33,747 nucleotides of DNA from Gammaproteobacteria bacterium (GCA_030432755.1 JAUILZ010000035.1:1-33747), one strand, 5' to 3'. Shown: positions 1 through 10,661, counted from the first letter of the stretch. A program made the numbers and translations. Notes: generated from the sequence alone by a model not told the origin.

Positions 1-849
1 CTCCGAAAGTTCGTACAGCGGCGACATGCGCGCCACGAGGAAGATGCCCGCGGTGACCATGGTGGCGGCGTGGATCAGGGCAGAGATCGGCGTCGGGCCC
101 TCCATGGAGTCCGGCAGCCACACGTGCAGCGGCACCTGGGCGGACTTGCCCATGGCGCCGACGAACAGCAGCAGGCAGATCACCGTGATCCACTGCCATT
201 CGCCGAAGATGCTGCTCACAGTCTGACCCTGGATGCCCTCCGCCGCGGCGAACACGGTGGCGTAGTCGAGGGAGTCGAACAGGTACAGGATCGCGGCGAT
301 GCCGAGGAGGAAGCCGAAGTCGCCCACCCGGTTCACCAGGAAGGCCTTCATGTTGGCGAAGATCGCGGTGTCCTTCTCGTACCAGAAACCGATCAGAAGG
401 TAGGACACCAGGCCCACCGCCTCCCAGCCGAAGAACAGCTGGAGGAAGTTGTTCGACATCACCAGCATCAGCATGGCGAAGGTGAACAGCGAGATATAGC
501 TGAAGAAGCGCTGGTATCCCGGGTCGTCGTGCATGTAGCCGATGGTGTAGATATGCACCATGAGCGAGACGAAGGTCACCACCACCATCATGGTGGCTGT
601 GAGCTGGTCGATGAGGAAGCCGATCTGCATCGACACTCCGCCGCTGATCGCCCAGTCGTAGATCGCGCCGTTGAACACGTTGCCGGCGCGCACGTCGTTG
701 TACACCACCAGCGATAGTGCGAAGGCGATGGCGACGCCGCCGATGGTCACGCAGTGCGCGCCCACGCGGCCGATCCTGCGGCCCGCCAGGCCGGCGATGA
801 CGGCCGCCAGCAGGCAGACCAGGGGAATGGCGAGGTAAACGGTCTTCAT
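1..849 (-). CDS. nuoL: NADH-quinone oxidoreductase subunit L (partial, N-terminal 283 residues)
   Basis: This is the start of the large antiporter-like membrane subunit of complex I, which takes part in proton pumping in the inner membrane. The frame is open from ATG at 849 to the window edge, so the C-terminal half (family length is roughly 600-670 residues) lies outside. Translation of the minus strand gives an N-terminal hydrophobic segment (MKTVYLAIPLVCLLAAV). It then gives the conserved Proton_antipo_N/M blocks, including YTIGYMHDDPGYQRFFSY, FFGWEAVGLVSYLLIGFW, NRVGDFGFLLGI and LPDSMEGPTPISALIHAATM. The conserved Glu of GWEAVG and the Lys of GKSAQVPLH are present. It starts 9 bases after the nuoK stop, and nuoM and nuoN would be expected next. 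Identification is secure. Confidence 0.97.
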   Translation of the reverse strand, partial: MKTVYLAIPLVCLLAAVIAGLAGRRIGRVGAHCVTIGGVAIAFALSLVVYNDVRAGNVFNGAIYDWAISGGVSMQIGFLIDQLTATMMVVVTFVSLMVHIYTIGYMHDDPGYQRFFSYISLFTFAMLMLVMSNNFLQLFFGWEAVGLVSYLLIGFWYEKDTAIFANMKAFLVNRVGDFGFLLGIAAILYLFDSLDYATVFAAAEGIQGQTVSSIFGEWQWITVICLLLFVGAMGKSAQVPLHVWLPDSMEGPTPISALIHAATMVTAGIFLVARMSPLYELSE

Positions 850-858
850 GCGGGCGGG

Positions 859-1164
859 TCAGCCTTTCAGGGAATCGAGTTCTTCTACGTTGATGGTCCG
901 GCGCGCGCGGAACAGCACGATCAGGATGGCGAGGCCGATGGCCGCTTCGGCCGCGGCGACGGTGAGAATGAAGAACACGAACACCTGCCCCGCGGTGTCA
1001 TCGAGGTAGCGCGAGAACGCGACGAAGTTCATGTTCACCGCCAGCAGCAGGAGCTCGATGGACATCAGCAGGATGACCACGTTCTTGCGGTTGAGGAAGA
1101 TCCCCACCACGCTGATGCCGAACAGGATCGCGCCGAGGACGAGGTAATGGGACAGCGGGATCAT
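859..1164 (-). CDS. nuoK: NADH-quinone oxidoreductase subunit K
   Basis: Small membrane subunit of complex I, 101 residues, the usual family length. Three hydrophobic segments are visible (about residues 4-24, 29-50 and 61-85). The two intramembrane glutamates needed for proton transfer are present: E37 in [10 protein letters not shown] and E73 in [10 protein letters not shown], matching E36 and E72 of E. coli NuoK. The start codon overlaps the nuoJ stop as ATGA, so translation is probably coupled. Confidence 0.98.
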   Translation of the reverse strand: MIPLSHYLVLGAILFGISVVGIFLNRKNVVILLMSIELLLLAVNMNFVAFSRYLDDTAGQVFVFFILTVAAAEAAIGLAILIVLFRARRTINVEELDSLKG

Positions 1165-1793
1165 GAGGACTCTCCGTCGGCGGCTTTCGCCCCGGCGCGC
1201 GGGTTGGATTTCATCTTGACGATGCGCAGCCGGTCCTCGCGACGTACCTTGATCTGCTCGGACGGATTGATGTACTTGCTGTCCGGGCGCCGGCGCATGG
1301 TCAGCGCGATGGCGGCGACGATTGCCACCAGCAGGATCACCGCGGCGATCTCGAAGGGATAAACGTAGACGGTGTAGATCAGGCGGCCCAGTTCCTTCGA
1401 GTTGCTGTAATCCGCTGGATGGGCACCCGGCGCCTGATACGAGTCGCTGCCGAAGCCGCTCACCATCACCAGCGCGATCTCGAGGATCAGCAGCACCGCG
1501 ATTACGCTGCCTACCGGCAGGTATCGGGTGAAGCCAGCGCGCATCACCGCGAGATCGATGTCCAGCATCATCACCACGAACAGGAACAGCACCATCACCG
1601 CGCCGACGTAGACCAGCACCAGCACGATGGCGAGGAATTCCGCCTCGAGCGTGATCCAGATGCAGGCCGCGCTGAAGAACGCGAGCACCAGGAAGAGCGC
1701 TGATTTCACGGGATTGCGGATGGTCACCACCATCCCGGCGGCGAACACCAGGATGGCGCTGAACAGGTAGAAACAGAACTGGACGAAGGTCAT
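1161..1793 (-). CDS. nuoJ: NADH-quinone oxidoreductase subunit J
   Basis: Membrane subunit of complex I, 210 residues, with about five hydrophobic segments. The family block around [20 protein letters not shown] (near residue 60-80) is intact and includes the conserved Tyr-Val-Gly-Ala-Val of the third helix, which lies on the proton path. The last 50 residues form a basic, soluble tail ([19 protein letters not shown] and onward), common in proteobacterial NuoJ. It lies 11 bases after nuoI and overlaps nuoK by four bases. No strong Shine-Dalgarno precedes the ATG. Confidence 0.97.
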   Translation of the reverse strand: MTFVQFCFYLFSAILVFAAGMVVTIRNPVKSALFLVLAFFSAACIWITLEAEFLAIVLVLVYVGAVMVLFLFVVMMLDIDLAVMRAGFTRYLPVGSVIAVLLILEIALVMVSGFGSDSYQAPGAHPADYSNSKELGRLIYTVYVYPFEIAAVILLVAIVAAIALTMRRRPDSKYINPSEQIKVRREDRLRIVKMKSNPRAGAKAADGESS

Positions 1794-1804
1794 CGGGAAA
1801 TCGG

Positions 1805-2296
1805 TTACCGGTAGGGGGCGTCCTGGCGGCGCGCGTCGGCGATCTGCTGTTCGTACTGGTCGCCGATTTCCAGCAGCCGCTGCTTGTCGATCAGGCGCTC
1901 GCCATTTTTCTCCATGTGGAATTCATGGATGTCGGTGAGGACGATGGAATCCACCGGGCAGGCCTCCTCGCAGAAGCCGCAGTAGATGCACTTGAACAGG
2001 TCGATGTCGTAGCGCGTGGTGCGGCGCGTGCCGTCCTCGCGCTCCTCGGAATCGATGGTGATCGCGAGCGCCGGGCAGACCGCCTCGCACAGCTTGCAGG
2101 CGATGCAGCGTTCCTCGCCGTTGGGATAACGGCGCAGCGCGTGCAGGCCGCGGAAGCGCGGTGACTTGGGGGTCTTCTCCTCCGGGTACATCACAGTGAT
2201 CTTGCGATTGAACAGGCGCCGCCCGGTGACCCCGAGGCCCTTGCGCAGTTCCTTGAGGGAGAACGTCTTGTAAAGTTGCTTGAAGTCGATACCCAT
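1805..2296 (-). CDS. nuoI: NADH-quinone oxidoreductase subunit I (two [4Fe-4S] clusters)
   Basis: Ferredoxin-like subunit of complex I that carries clusters N6a and N6b and passes electrons towards NuoB. It is 163 residues long. Two complete CxxCxxCxxxCP motifs are visible: C64-C67-C70-C74 ([12 protein letters not shown]) and C103-C106-C109-C113 ([12 protein letters not shown]). The N-terminus has the usual [17 protein letters not shown] amphipathic stretch. A GGAG lies 7 bases before the ATG. It lies between nuoH and nuoJ with gaps of about 10 bases. Identification is secure. Confidence 0.98.
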   Translation of the reverse strand: MGIDFKQLYKTFSLKELRKGLGVTGRRLFNRKITVMYPEEKTPKSPRFRGLHALRRYPNGEERCIACKLCEAVCPALAITIDSEEREDGTRRTTRYDIDLFKCIYCGFCEEACPVDSIVLTDIHEFHMEKNGERLIDKQRLLEIGDQYEQQIADARRQDAPYR

Positions 2297-2306
2297 GATC
2301 TGTCTC

Positions 2307-3356
2307 CTAGCTGAAGAATCCCGCGAAGGGCGTGTAGAACTTGCCGATACCGACGACGAAGATCCACACCAGCGTCACCGGAATGAGCACTTTCCAGCCG
2401 AGGCGCATGATCTGGTCGTAGCGGTAGCGCGGGAAGGTGGCGCGGAACCAGAGGAACAGGAACGCCACCAGTGAAGTCTTGATGCCGAACCACAGGAGGC
2501 CCGGGATCCAGTTGAACGGCGCGATATCCAGCGGTGGCAGCCAGCCGCCGAGGAACATGACCACGGTGAGCGCCGCGATCAGGATCATGTTGGCGTACTC
2601 GGCGAGGAAGAACACCGCGAACGCCATGCCGGAGTACTCGACGTGGAATCCCGCCACGATCTCGGATTCACCCTCGGCCACGTCGAACGGCGCGCGGTTG
2701 GTTTCCGCGACCCCGGAGATGAAGTAGACGATGAACAGCGGGAACAGCGGCAGCCAGTACCAGTTCCAGAAGCTGCCGTCCTGGCCCTCGACGATCTCGC
2801 GCAGGTTGAGGCTGCCCGCCACCATGAGAACGCCCACCAGGGCGAAGCCCATGGCGATCTCGTAGGCGACGATCTGCGCCGCCGAGCGCATCGCGCCGAG
2901 GAAGGCGTACTTGGAGTTGGAGGCCCAGCCGGCGACGATGACGCCGTAGACCCCCATGGAGGTGAGCGCGAGCACGTAGAGCAGGCTCGCGTCGATGTCG
3001 GCAAGGATCAGGTGATCGGTGAACGGCATCACCGCCCAGGCGGCCAGCGCGGGCGTGAGCGAAAGCACCGGCGCGATCAGGAACAGGAAGCGGTTCGCCC
3101 GGCTCGGAACGATGACCTCCTTCATCAGCAGCTTGGCCGCGTCCGCGATGGGCTGCAGCCAGCCCTTGGGACCCACCCGGTTGGGGCCGACGCGGAGCTG
3201 CATGTAGCCGATGATCTTGCGCTCGGCGAAGGTGAAGTAGGCCACGCAACCCATCAGGGGCAGGAGGATGGCGACGATCTTCAGCATTGCCCAGATGGCG
3301 ATCTGGATGCCCTCGGGGAGCCAGCTCGTGAGGAAGAATACGGTGTCCCGGATCAT
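2307..3356 (-). CDS. nuoH: NADH-quinone oxidoreductase subunit H
   Basis: Membrane subunit of complex I that forms part of the quinone-binding chamber, 349 residues with about eight hydrophobic segments. Family signatures are plain: [20 protein letters not shown] near residue 45-65, [19 protein letters not shown] near 145, and the acidic loop [20 protein letters not shown] near 215-235. The ATG overlaps the nuoG stop as ATGA. A GGAGG sits 6 bases upstream, inside the end of nuoG. Confidence 0.98.
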   Translation of the reverse strand: MIRDTVFFLTSWLPEGIQIAIWAMLKIVAILLPLMGCVAYFTFAERKIIGYMQLRVGPNRVGPKGWLQPIADAAKLLMKEVIVPSRANRFLFLIAPVLSLTPALAAWAVMPFTDHLILADIDASLLYVLALTSMGVYGVIVAGWASNSKYAFLGAMRSAAQIVAYEIAMGFALVGVLMVAGSLNLREIVEGQDGSFWNWYWLPLFPLFIVYFISGVAETNRAPFDVAEGESEIVAGFHVEYSGMAFAVFFLAEYANMILIAALTVVMFLGGWLPPLDIAPFNWIPGLLWFGIKTSLVAFLFLWFRATFPRYRYDQIMRLGWKVLIPVTLVWIFVVGIGKFYTPFAGFFS

Positions 3357-5716
3357 GCCTCGCCTCCGCTGCGAACCTGGAACAGGTCGTCGAGACCAAG
3401 CCTGGTGGATTCGCTGAATCCGGCCGGCAGGTGGAAGCAGCCCGCGGGCACGCGACTATCGGCAGCAACCGCTAGTGACAGCTCGGCGCCGCTGGCGGAT
3501 ACCGCAACCGTCTGGCCTTCTTCCAGTGACAGGGTCGCCATGGTATTCGGATGCAGACCCACTGCGGGCGGCGGATTATCCGCGGTACGCTGAAGCGCGG
3601 GCGCGTAACGCAGCGTCGCTTCGCCGCGGTACATCGGCATGTCGGCAATACGCGCGAGGCCGTCACCGTCGGTGGAGGTTGTGCTGCCATAGCGCGCCGA
3701 TGAGAGTCGGGCGGAAGGCTCGGGTTCGCCGGGCGCGGCCTCGGCGAGGACGTCGTCCAGGGTCACCTGGTCGAAGCCGTCCAGGTCGAGAAAGTTGCCG
3801 AGCACGCGCAGGATTTTCCAGGCGGGGCGTGACTCGCCCATGGGCTTCGCCGCCACCGTGGAGCGCTGGATCCGGCCCTCGCAGTTGACGAAGGTGCCCG
3901 CGGACTCGGTGAACGCTGCCATGGGGAGGATAACGTCGGCGTAGGACATCACCGTCTCGCTCAGCCAGGGGCTCACCTGGACCACGAAGTCGGCGTCCCG
4001 CATCGCCTTCAATGCGGCGGCGCCGTCAATGGCGTCAAGCTCCGGCTCGGCGCCGAGGAGGATGAAGCCGCGCCGTCCACCGGACAGCATCCGGCCGGCG
4101 TCCAGGCCGCCGTCGGCGACGGATTCACCGCGTGCGCCGCGATGCGGCACGCAGCCGGCAAGCCAGGCCGCGGCGCCATTGGCGGGCGCGAGGACGCCCA
4201 TCCGGGCGCCGGTCTGCCCGGCGATCCACTGGGCGATACTGTGCAGGGTTGCCGCGGCGGGATGCTGCTGGGCATTGGCGCCGAGCAGAACGACCCCTTC
4301 AGCGCCGGCCTCGACGAGTGCGGCGGCGGTTTTTTCCAGAGCGGCGTCACCGCCCAGGTCTGCGATTTCCGTGGGCAGATCAATTCCTTTTGCGCTTGCC
4401 ACCGCGCGCGCGACGCCCGCCAGGGCAGCTACCAGCGAAGCGGGAGCCGCGGTGACGGTCTCGGAGAGGTCGAAGGTCTGCGGATAGTCCATGACATTGA
4501 CCGCCCCCACGATGGCGCCATGTTTCGTCGCCGCGCGCCGCAGGCGAATCGACAGCAGTGGCTGTTCCTTGCGCAGGTTGGAACCGACGAGCAGCGCCGC
4601 CCTGACCTCGTCGAGCGCGGCGATTGGCGCTTCCAGCGCGGGGAACAGCGGGGCTTCGGCGTCGGCACTGAAATCCCGCTGCTGCAGGCGATGATCCACA
4701 TTCTGGCTGCCGAGCGCGCGCGCCAGCTTCTGCAGCAGGTAGAACTCCTCCAGCGTGGAGGAGGGCGCCGCGAGCGCGCCGATGTCGTTCGCGCTGCCGG
4801 AATTGATCACGGTGCGAATGCCCGCCGCCGCGTGCTTGAGCGCGGTCTCCCAGGTTACCTCGCGCCAGTCGCTGCCCTCGCGGATCATCGGTGCCAGCAG
4901 GCGCCCGGGGGCGTTGACGCTCTCGTAGCTGAAGCGGTCGCGGTCGGCGAGCCAGCATTCGTTCACCGCCTCGTTGTCCACCGGCAACACGCGCTCCACC
5001 ACGCCGCGCAGGGTCTGCACGTTGATATTCGTGCCGACGCAGTCGTGGGGGCTGATGCCGGGATGGTTCTGCAGCTCCCAGGAACGGGCGGAAAAGCGGT
5101 ACGGGCGCGAGGTCAGCGCGCCTACCGGGCAGAGGTCGATGATGTTGCCGGAGACCTCGGAGTCGACGGAGTGGCTGAGGAAGGTGCCGATACGGGTGAA
5201 CTCGCCGCGACCCGGCGCGCCCAACTCCATCACCCCGGCCACTTCCTCGCCGAAGCGCACGCAGCGGGTGCAGTGGATGCAACGGGTCATCTCGGTGGAC
5301 ACCAGCGGGCCGATATCCGGATTCGGCACCACGCGCTTGGATTCATGGTAGCGCGAATCGTCGTTACCGTAGCCCAGCGCCTGGTCCTGGAGCGGGCATT
5401 CGCCGCCCTGGTCGCAGACCGGGCAGTCCAGCGGGTGGTTGATCAGGAGGAACTCCATGGTTCCCTCCTGCGCCTGGCGCGCGAGCTTGCTGCGGGTAAG
5501 CACCTTCATCCCGTCCTGCACGGGCGTGGCACAGGCGGGCAGTGGCTTGGGCGCCTTTTCCACCTCCACCAGGCACATCCGGCAGTTGGCGGCGATCGAG
5601 AGCTTCTCGTGGTAGCAGAAGCGGGGGATGTAGATGCCGGCGGCATCGGTGGCCTCGATCAGCATCTTGCCGTTCTCCACCTCGATGGTCTTGCCGTCTA
5701 CTTCAATGGTCGCCAT
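3353..5716 (-). CDS. nuoG: NADH-quinone oxidoreductase subunit G
   Basis: Largest peripheral-arm subunit of complex I, 787 residues from the ATG at 5716 ([16 protein letters not shown]). The same frame is open upstream to 6232, but that stretch overlaps nuoF, resembles nothing known, and is not counted. The N-terminal ferredoxin-like domain has the [2Fe-2S] cysteines ([16 protein letters not shown] and following). Next comes the His/Cys motif [18 protein letters not shown] for a [4Fe-4S] cluster, then [10 protein letters not shown] with a later CPVGAL. From about residue 220 onward it is a molybdopterin-oxidoreductase-like domain without cofactor function. A 62-base gap separates it from nuoF. 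It overlaps nuoH by ATGA. Confidence 0.97.
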   Translation of the reverse strand: MATIEVDGKTIEVENGKMLIEATDAAGIYIPRFCYHEKLSIAANCRMCLVEVEKAPKPLPACATPVQDGMKVLTRSKLARQAQEGTMEFLLINHPLDCPVCDQGGECPLQDQALGYGNDDSRYHESKRVVPNPDIGPLVSTEMTRCIHCTRCVRFGEEVAGVMELGAPGRGEFTRIGTFLSHSVDSEVSGNIIDLCPVGALTSRPYRFSARSWELQNHPGISPHDCVGTNINVQTLRGVVERVLPVDNEAVNECWLADRDRFSYESVNAPGRLLAPMIREGSDWREVTWETALKHAAAGIRTVINSGSANDIGALAAPSSTLEEFYLLQKLARALGSQNVDHRLQQRDFSADAEAPLFPALEAPIAALDEVRAALLVGSNLRKEQPLLSIRLRRAATKHGAIVGAVNVMDYPQTFDLSETVTAAPASLVAALAGVARAVASAKGIDLPTEIADLGGDAALEKTAAALVEAGAEGVVLLGANAQQHPAAATLHSIAQWIAGQTGARMGVLAPANGAAAWLAGCVPHRGARGESVADGGLDAGRMLSGGRRGFILLGAEPELDAIDGAAALKAMRDADFVVQVSPWLSETVMSYADVILPMAAFTESAGTFVNCEGRIQRSTVAAKPMGESRPAWKILRVLGNFLDLDGFDQVTLDDVLAEAAPGEPEPSARLSSARYGSTTSTDGDGLARIADMPMYRGEATLRYAPALQRTADNPPPAVGLHPNTMATLSLEEGQTVAVSASGAELSLAVAADSRVPAGCFHLPAGFSESTRLGLDDLFQVRSGGEA

Positions 5717-5778
5717 GGGATGTGCGGGAAAAGTCGATAGGGTCGGTTGGAGGGCCTGTCGCGGAGTCCGGGCAAGCC

Positions 5779-7055
5779 TCAGGCGGCGCGCGCCTGGCCG
5801 GCGCGGATCTTGGCCTCGAATTCGTGGCGGTAATGCTTTAGGAAGCTCTGCACGGGCCAGGCGGCGGCATCGCCCAGGGCGCAGATGGTGCGGCCCTCGA
5901 TGCGGTTGGCGACGTCGAGCAGGGTGTCGAGGTCGTCCATGGTGCCGCGCCCGAGATTGACGCGGCGGATGATGCGGTACAGCCAGCCGGTGCCTTCGCG
6001 GCAGGGCGTGCACTGGCCGCAGGACTCCTCGAAGTAGAAATAGGACAGGCGCTCCAGCGCCTTCACCATGTCGGTGGTCTCGTCCATCACGATCACGGAG
6101 CCGGCGCCCACCGCGGAACCCGCGTTGCGCAGCGAGTCGTAGTCCATGTTGGCTTCCATGATGATCTCCGCGGGCACCACCGGCACCGAGGAGCCACCGG
6201 GGATCACGGCTTTCAGCTTGCGGCCCTTCCATACGGGGTGCCCATGGGAATCTCGAAGTTACCCGGGTTCTCCACGTGCCCGCTGACCGAGAAGATCTTG
6301 GTGCCGCCGGAGTTCGGTACGCCGATGTCGCGGAACCACTCGCCGTTCATCCAGTCGCCGTTGGCGCGCAGGATCGCCGGCACGGAGGCGAGGGACTCGG
6401 TATTGTTGATTGTGGTCGGGCGTCCGTAGAGGCCGAAGGCGGCGGGAAAGGGCGGCTTGAAGCGCGGCTGGCCCTTCTTGCCCTCGAGCGCCTCCATGAG
6501 CGCCGTCTCCTCGCCGCAGATATACGCGCCCGCGCCGAGATGGTTGTGCATGTCGAAACTGAAACCGGAGCCAAAGATGTTCTCGCCCAGGATGCCGGCG
6601 GCGCGCGCCTCCTGGATGGCGGCCTCGATCTGCTCGTAGGGCTCCCAGAACTCGCCACGGATGAAGTTGTAGCCGACGCTCGCGCCCATGACATAGCCGG
6701 CGATGGCCATGCCCTCGATCAGCGCATGGGGGTTGTAGCGCAGGATGTCGCGGTCCTTGCAGGTGCCGGGCTCGCCCTCGTCGGAGTTGCACAGGATGTA
6801 CTTCTGCCCCGGGGCGTTGCGCGGCATGAAGCTCCACTTGATGCCCGGGGGAAAGCCGGCGCCGCCGCGGCCGCGCAGGTTGGAGGTCTTGAGGGTGTCG
6901 ATGATGGCCTCGGGGGTGACGCCGTCCTTCAGCACCCGCTCCAGCGCGGCATAACCACCCCAGCTGCGATAGCCATCCAGGGTCCAGGACTTCTCCACCG
7001 ACTCCGGCGGGTAGCAGACGTTGCCCCGCACCTTCATGGTGTTGTACTCGAACAT
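5779..7055 (-). pseudogene. nuoF: NADH-quinone oxidoreductase subunit F, disrupted by an internal out-of-frame deletion
   Basis: NuoF binds NADH, FMN and cluster N3, and is the electron entry point of complex I. Here the gene is split. The first frame starts at ATG 7055 and reads normally through [37 protein letters not shown] and [12 protein letters not shown]. It then leaves the family sequence and stops at 6213 (280 residues). The rest of NuoF continues in another frame from about 6234 to the TGA at 5779: [17 protein letters not shown], then the N3 motif ESCGQCTPCREG and TICALGDAAAWPV. The family segment between GTP and KGRKLKA (about ten residues ending in AGG) is absent. The missing length is 3n+1 bases, about 31. 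A GTG at 6207, just after the first stop, could in principle restart translation. FPPGIKW replaces the usual FPTG(L/I)KW. The lesion may be real or an assembly error. Confidence 0.88.
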
Positions 7056-7063
7056 GGACACGC

Positions 7064-7570
7064 TCAGTACCTCGCGAGGATTTCGTCCACCCGTTCCGGG
7101 GTGAGGTTTTCGTGGTAGTCGCGGTTGACCTGCATCATCGGCGCACCGGCGCAGGCGCACAGGCATTCCACCTCCTTGAGGGTAAACTTGCCGTCGGCGG
7201 TGGTTTCCCCGAGGCCGATCTCGAGCTTTTCCTCGATGTGGCGCTGGATCTCGTCGCAGCCGCGCAGCATGCAGGAGATGTTGGTGCACAGGTGGATGAC
7301 GTTCTCGCCCACCGGCTTCAGGTTGTACATCGAGTAGAACGTGGCGACCTCGAAGGCGCGCACCGCGGGCACGCCGATGACGCCGGCGACATACTCGATC
7401 ATGTCATTCGAGAGCCAGCGATGCTCGTCCTGGGCGATGCGCAGCGCCGCCAGCAGCGCGGACTGACGCCGCTCGGCCGGGTACTTGGCGCATTCGCGCT
7501 CGATCTCGTCCAGCGCCGCCTGGCTCAGGCTGGCCGCTGCCGCGTTCTGGTCTGCTACCTGTTCGTTCAT
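7064..7570 (-). CDS. nuoE: NADH-quinone oxidoreductase subunit E (24 kDa, [2Fe-2S])
   Basis: Thioredoxin-fold subunit carrying cluster N1a, partner of NuoF. The 168-residue protein starts at ATG 7570 ([14 protein letters not shown]), whose A is shared with the nuoD stop (TGATG). The open frame upstream of this lies inside nuoD and is not coding. The iron-sulfur ligands are visible in HLCTNISC and in [13 protein letters not shown]. The second motif reads C-L-C-A-C where most relatives have C-L-G-A-C, so there is one extra cysteine. The stop at 7064 lies 8 bases before the nuoF start. Confidence 0.97.
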   Translation of the reverse strand: MNEQVADQNAAAASLSQAALDEIERECAKYPAERRQSALLAALRIAQDEHRWLSNDMIEYVAGVIGVPAVRAFEVATFYSMYNLKPVGENVIHLCTNISCMLRGCDEIQRHIEEKLEIGLGETTADGKFTLKEVECLCACAGAPMMQVNRDYHENLTPERVDEILARY

Positions 7571-8823
7571 CAGCGGTCGATCTCTCCAAAAACGATGTCC
7601 TGGGTGCCGATGATCGCCACCATGTCCGCCAGCATGTGGCCGCGGGACATCTCGTCCAGCGCCGACAGGTGGGCGAAGCCCGGCGCGCGAATCTTCACCC
7701 GGAACGGCTTGTTGGCCCCGTCGGAAACGAGGTAGATGCCGAACTCGCCCTTGGGATGCTCGATGGCGGCGTAGGTCTCGCCCACCGGCACGCAATAGCC
7801 CTCCGTGAACAGCTTGAAGTGGTGGATCAGGGATTCCATGTCCCCCTTCATCTGCTCCCGCGTGGGCGGCGCCAGCTTGTGGTCGTCCAGCATCACCGGG
7901 CCGGGATTGGCGCGCAGCCAGTCGATGCACTGGCGGATGATCCGGTTGGACTGGCGCATTTCCTCCACCCGTACCAGGTAGCGGTCGTAGCTGTCGCCGT
8001 TGGTGCCCACCGGGATGTCGAAGTCGAGCCGGTCGTAGACCTCGTAGGGCTGGGTCTTGCGGAGATCCCACTCGATGCCGGAACCGCGCAGCATGGGCCC
8101 GGTGAAGCCGAGGGCCATGGCCCGTTCCGGGGTCACCACGCCGATGTCCACCGTGCGCTGTTTCCAGATGCGGTTGTCGGAGAGCAGAGTCTCGTATTCG
8201 TCGACGTAGCCCGGAAAACGCTCGGTAAATGCCTCGATGAAGTCGAGAAGCGAGCCCTCGCGGTCGGCGTTGCGCTGTTTCATCTCCGCGTCGTTGAAGC
8301 GATCGCTCTTCGCGTACTGGGGCATCTTTTCCGGCAGGTCGCGGTAGACGCCGCCGGGGCGGTAGTAGGTGGCGTGCATGCGCGCGCCGCTCACCGCCTC
8401 GTAGCAGTCCATCAGGTCCTCGCGCTCGCGGAAGGCGTACAGGAACACCGTCATCGCGCCGATATCGAGACCGTGGGCGCCGATCCACATGCAGTGATTG
8501 AGGATGCGCGTGATCTCGTCGAACAGGACGCGGATGTACTGCGCGCGCACCGGCGGGGTGATGCCGAGCAGGTTCTCGATCGCCATCACGTAGGCGTGCT
8601 CATTGCTCATCATGGACACGTAGTCGAGGCGGTCCATGTAGCCGATGCTCTGGTTGTACGGCTTGGATTCGGCGAGCTTCTCCGTGCCCCGGTGCAGCAG
8701 GCCGATATGCGGATCGCAGCGCTCGATGACCTCGCCGTCCATTTCCATGATGACGCGCAGCACGCCGTGGGCCGCCGGATGCTGGGGGCCGAAGTTCATG
8801 GTGTAGTTGCGGATCTCCGACAT
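7570..8823 (-). CDS. nuoD: NADH-quinone oxidoreductase subunit D (49 kDa)
   Basis: Hydrogenase-large-subunit-like protein of the complex I peripheral arm. With NuoB it forms the quinone-reduction site. It is 417 residues, standard for a stand-alone NuoD. Signatures include [14 protein letters not shown] at residues 11-24, [12 protein letters not shown] near 45, [15 protein letters not shown] near 65, and the C-terminal [20 protein letters not shown]. The C-terminus [12 protein letters not shown] is complete. Its ATG shares a base with the nuoC stop. Separation from nuoC contrasts with the fused nuoCD of enterobacteria. Confidence 0.98.
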   Translation of the reverse strand: MSEIRNYTMNFGPQHPAAHGVLRVIMEMDGEVIERCDPHIGLLHRGTEKLAESKPYNQSIGYMDRLDYVSMMSNEHAYVMAIENLLGITPPVRAQYIRVLFDEITRILNHCMWIGAHGLDIGAMTVFLYAFREREDLMDCYEAVSGARMHATYYRPGGVYRDLPEKMPQYAKSDRFNDAEMKQRNADREGSLLDFIEAFTERFPGYVDEYETLLSDNRIWKQRTVDIGVVTPERAMALGFTGPMLRGSGIEWDLRKTQPYEVYDRLDFDIPVGTNGDSYDRYLVRVEEMRQSNRIIRQCIDWLRANPGPVMLDDHKLAPPTREQMKGDMESLIHHFKLFTEGYCVPVGETYAAIEHPKGEFGIYLVSDGANKPFRVKIRAPGFAHLSALDEMSRGHMLADMVAIIGTQDIVFGEIDR

Positions 8824-9464
8824 CAGGCGTTCTCCTCGCTGGCGGACTCGGTGACGGGCTCGCCGCGGCGCTGGCCGGAAAAAGCATCCTTGCGGACGGA
8901 TCGCGGCACCAGGATGCGCGGCTCGATGGTCACCGGCTGGTAGATCACCCGGCCCTGGGCCTCGTCGTAGCGCATTTCCACCTGGCCGGAAAGCGGGAAG
9001 TCCTTGCGGAACGGATGGCCGATGAAGCCGTAGTCGGTGAGCAGCCGGCGCAGGTCCGGATGGCCGTGAAAAATGATGCCGTAGAGGTCGAAGGCCTCGC
9101 GCTCGAACCAGTTGGCGCCGGGCCAGATATCGATCACGGAGTCGACGGAGGGATCGTTCTCGGGGACCTGCACCCGCAGGCGCAGGCGCCGGTTACGGGC
9201 ATAGGAAATCAGGTGATAGACCACCGCGAAACGTTCGCCGGCCCAGGGGATGCCCCCGTTCGCGCCATAGTCCTGGTAGTCGACGCCGCAGAGGTCGGTC
9301 AGTTGCTCGAAGCCGGCGTCGTCGCGCAGCTTGCGGCAGGCTTCCACGATCCGATCGCGCGCGACCTCCAGGGTGAGTTCACCCATATCCGTGGTGCGCG
9401 ACAGGACGGCGTCACCCAGCAGGGGGCCGACGACCTCGGCCAGTTGTTTCACGGCGTCGTTCAT
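8823..9464 (-). CDS. nuoC: NADH-quinone oxidoreductase subunit C (30 kDa)
   Basis: Peripheral-arm structural subunit of complex I, 213 residues. The 30 kDa signature is present around residues 95-160: [35 protein letters not shown], followed by [23 protein letters not shown]. The C-terminus extends past the usual PVTIEPR by about 30 mostly polar residues. It lies 15 bases after nuoB and shares one base with the nuoD start (TGATG). Confidence 0.97.
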   Translation of the reverse strand: MNDAVKQLAEVVGPLLGDAVLSRTTDMGELTLEVARDRIVEACRKLRDDAGFEQLTDLCGVDYQDYGANGGIPWAGERFAVVYHLISYARNRRLRLRVQVPENDPSVDSVIDIWPGANWFEREAFDLYGIIFHGHPDLRRLLTDYGFIGHPFRKDFPLSGQVEMRYDEAQGRVIYQPVTIEPRILVPRSVRKDAFSGQRRGEPVTESASEENA

Positions 9465-9479
9465 GGATTCAGGCGGGGA

Positions 9480-10004
9480 TCAGGCAGGCTGCCCTTCGAG
9501 ATGGCGTTTCGCCTCGAGGAGTTCACGACGGCGCGACACCGGCCCGGTGGCGCGGATCTTCTTCTGCAGCTGGAGAATGCCGTAGATCAGCGCCTCGGCG
9601 GTGGGCGGGCAGCCGGGGACGTAGACGTCCACCGGCACGATGCGGTCGCAGCCACGGACCACGGCGTAGGAATAGTGATAGTAGCCGCCGCCGTTGGCGC
9701 AGGAACCCATGGAGATCACCCACTTGGGCTCCGCCATCTGGTCGTAGACCTTGCGCAGCGCGGGGGCCATCTTGTTGGTCAGCGTGCCGGCGACGATCAT
9801 CACGTCGGACTGGCGCGGGCTCGGTCGGAAAAGCATTCCGAACCGGTCCAGGTCGTAGCGCGCCGCGCCCGCCTGCATCATCTCGACCGCGCAGCAGGCG
9901 AGGCCGAACGTCATCGGCCACATCGAGCCCGTGCGGGCCCAGTTGACCAGGTCGTCCAGTTTCGCGGTGGCGAAACCGTGCTCCAGTGTACCCTCTTGGG
10001 CCAT
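9480..10004 (-). CDS. nuoB: NADH-quinone oxidoreductase subunit B (cluster N2)
   Basis: Carries the terminal [4Fe-4S] cluster N2 that reduces quinone. The four ligands are visible: adjacent C37 and C38 in [10 protein letters not shown]102 in MGSCANGG and C132 in [11 protein letters not shown] chose the ATG at 10004 ([11 protein letters not shown], 174 residues) because GGAG lies 7 bases before it. A TTG two codons upstream (10010) is in frame but has the wrong spacing. A 115-base gap with GC-rich inverted stretches separates it from nuoA. Confidence 0.97.
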   Translation of the reverse strand: MAQEGTLEHGFATAKLDDLVNWARTGSMWPMTFGLACCAVEMMQAGAARYDLDRFGMLFRPSPRQSDVMIVAGTLTNKMAPALRKVYDQMAEPKWVISMGSCANGGGYYHYSYAVVRGCDRIVPVDVYVPGCPPTAEALIYGILQLQKKIRATGPVSRRRELLEAKRHLEGQPA

Positions 10005-10119
10005 GATCAAACTCCGGGTGCGTTCCCGATCCCGGCGCGTTTCGTGCCGGCGCTAATGTTCCGGACCCCGCGCTGGCGGAGTCCGTGACTCGGGGGAGAT
10101 TCGGTTGCGAGCGGTGACG

Positions 10120-10476
10120 CTACTCCCATTCCAGGGCGCCTTTCTTCCACTCGTAGATGAAACCCACCACGAGAATGGCCAGAAACAGCATCATCGCCCA
10201 GAATCCGAATATTCCGATCTCGTCGAGCACGATGGCCCAGGGAAACAGGAACGCGATTTCCAAGTCAAAAATAATGAAGAGGATCGCCACCAGGTAGTAG
10301 CGAACGTCAAATTTCATGCGCGAGTCCTCGAATGCCTCGAATCCGCATTCGTAGGGAGACAACTTGGCCTCTTCCGGCTTGCTGGGGCCGAGGAAACTGC
10401 CCGCGGTGACGGCGACGATGCCCACGCCAAGGCCGACCACGATGAACAGCAGTATCGGCAGGTAATTGGCTAACAA
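10120..10476 (-). CDS. nuoA: NADH-quinone oxidoreductase subunit A
   Basis: First gene of the operon, a 118-residue membrane subunit with three hydrophobic segments (about residues 3-27, 60-82 and 88-110). The family block [20 protein letters not shown] (residues 40-59) is intact, including the conserved cysteine of the quinone-chamber loop, and [12 protein letters not shown] follows. The start is a TTG at 10476 (read as Met-Leu-Ala-Asn-Tyr), supported by GGAG six bases upstream. No ATG fits the family N-terminus. Confidence 0.96.
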   Translation of the reverse strand: MLANYLPILLFIVVGLGVGIVAVTAGSFLGPSKPEEAKLSPYECGFEAFEDSRMKFDVRYYLVAILFIIFDLEIAFLFPWAIVLDEIGIFGFWAMMLFLAILVVGFIYEWKKGALEWE

Positions 10477-10573
10477 GGTGGACTCCAGGGTCTGGCCGGG
10501 AAATTCGCCGGGTTTCAGTTCGTTATGCGGCAGGGCCGCTCAACCGCCGGTTCACTACCCCGACGGGGGGCCG

Positions 10574-10602
10574 ATTATACCAAAAGGCATAGGCGAACAA
10601 AG
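10574..10602 (-). promoter_or_regulatory. Predicted sigma70 promoter of the nuo operon
   Basis: On the minus strand a perfect TATAAT (10579 down to 10574) is preceded by TGG, giving an extended -10. The -35 is weak: CTTTGT at 17-base spacing or TTTGTT at 16. The leader to the nuoA TTG would be about 90 bases and contains two short GC-rich inverted repeats. It lies in the gap after the TerB-like gene, the natural place for the operon promoter. Confidence 0.6.
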
Positions 10603-10661
10603 GGCGCGCCGCCAAAAATGACGACGCCAACGGTCTCGCACCGGTCCCCCGGGGCGATTGC

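Noticed and set aside
4142..5740. Plus-strand open frame of 532 codons opposite nuoG
   Set aside because: Antisense to nuoG with no recognisable sequence; explained by GC-rich codon usage.
5717..6232. N-terminal extension of NuoG from 6232
   Set aside because: The extra 172 codons overlap nuoF in another frame and are Arg/His-rich; the true NuoG start [13 protein letters not shown] is at 5716.
6205..6245. Programmed frameshifting to rescue nuoF
   Set aside because: No slippery sequence is visible, and about ten conserved residues are missing, so a frameshift alone would not restore the family sequence.
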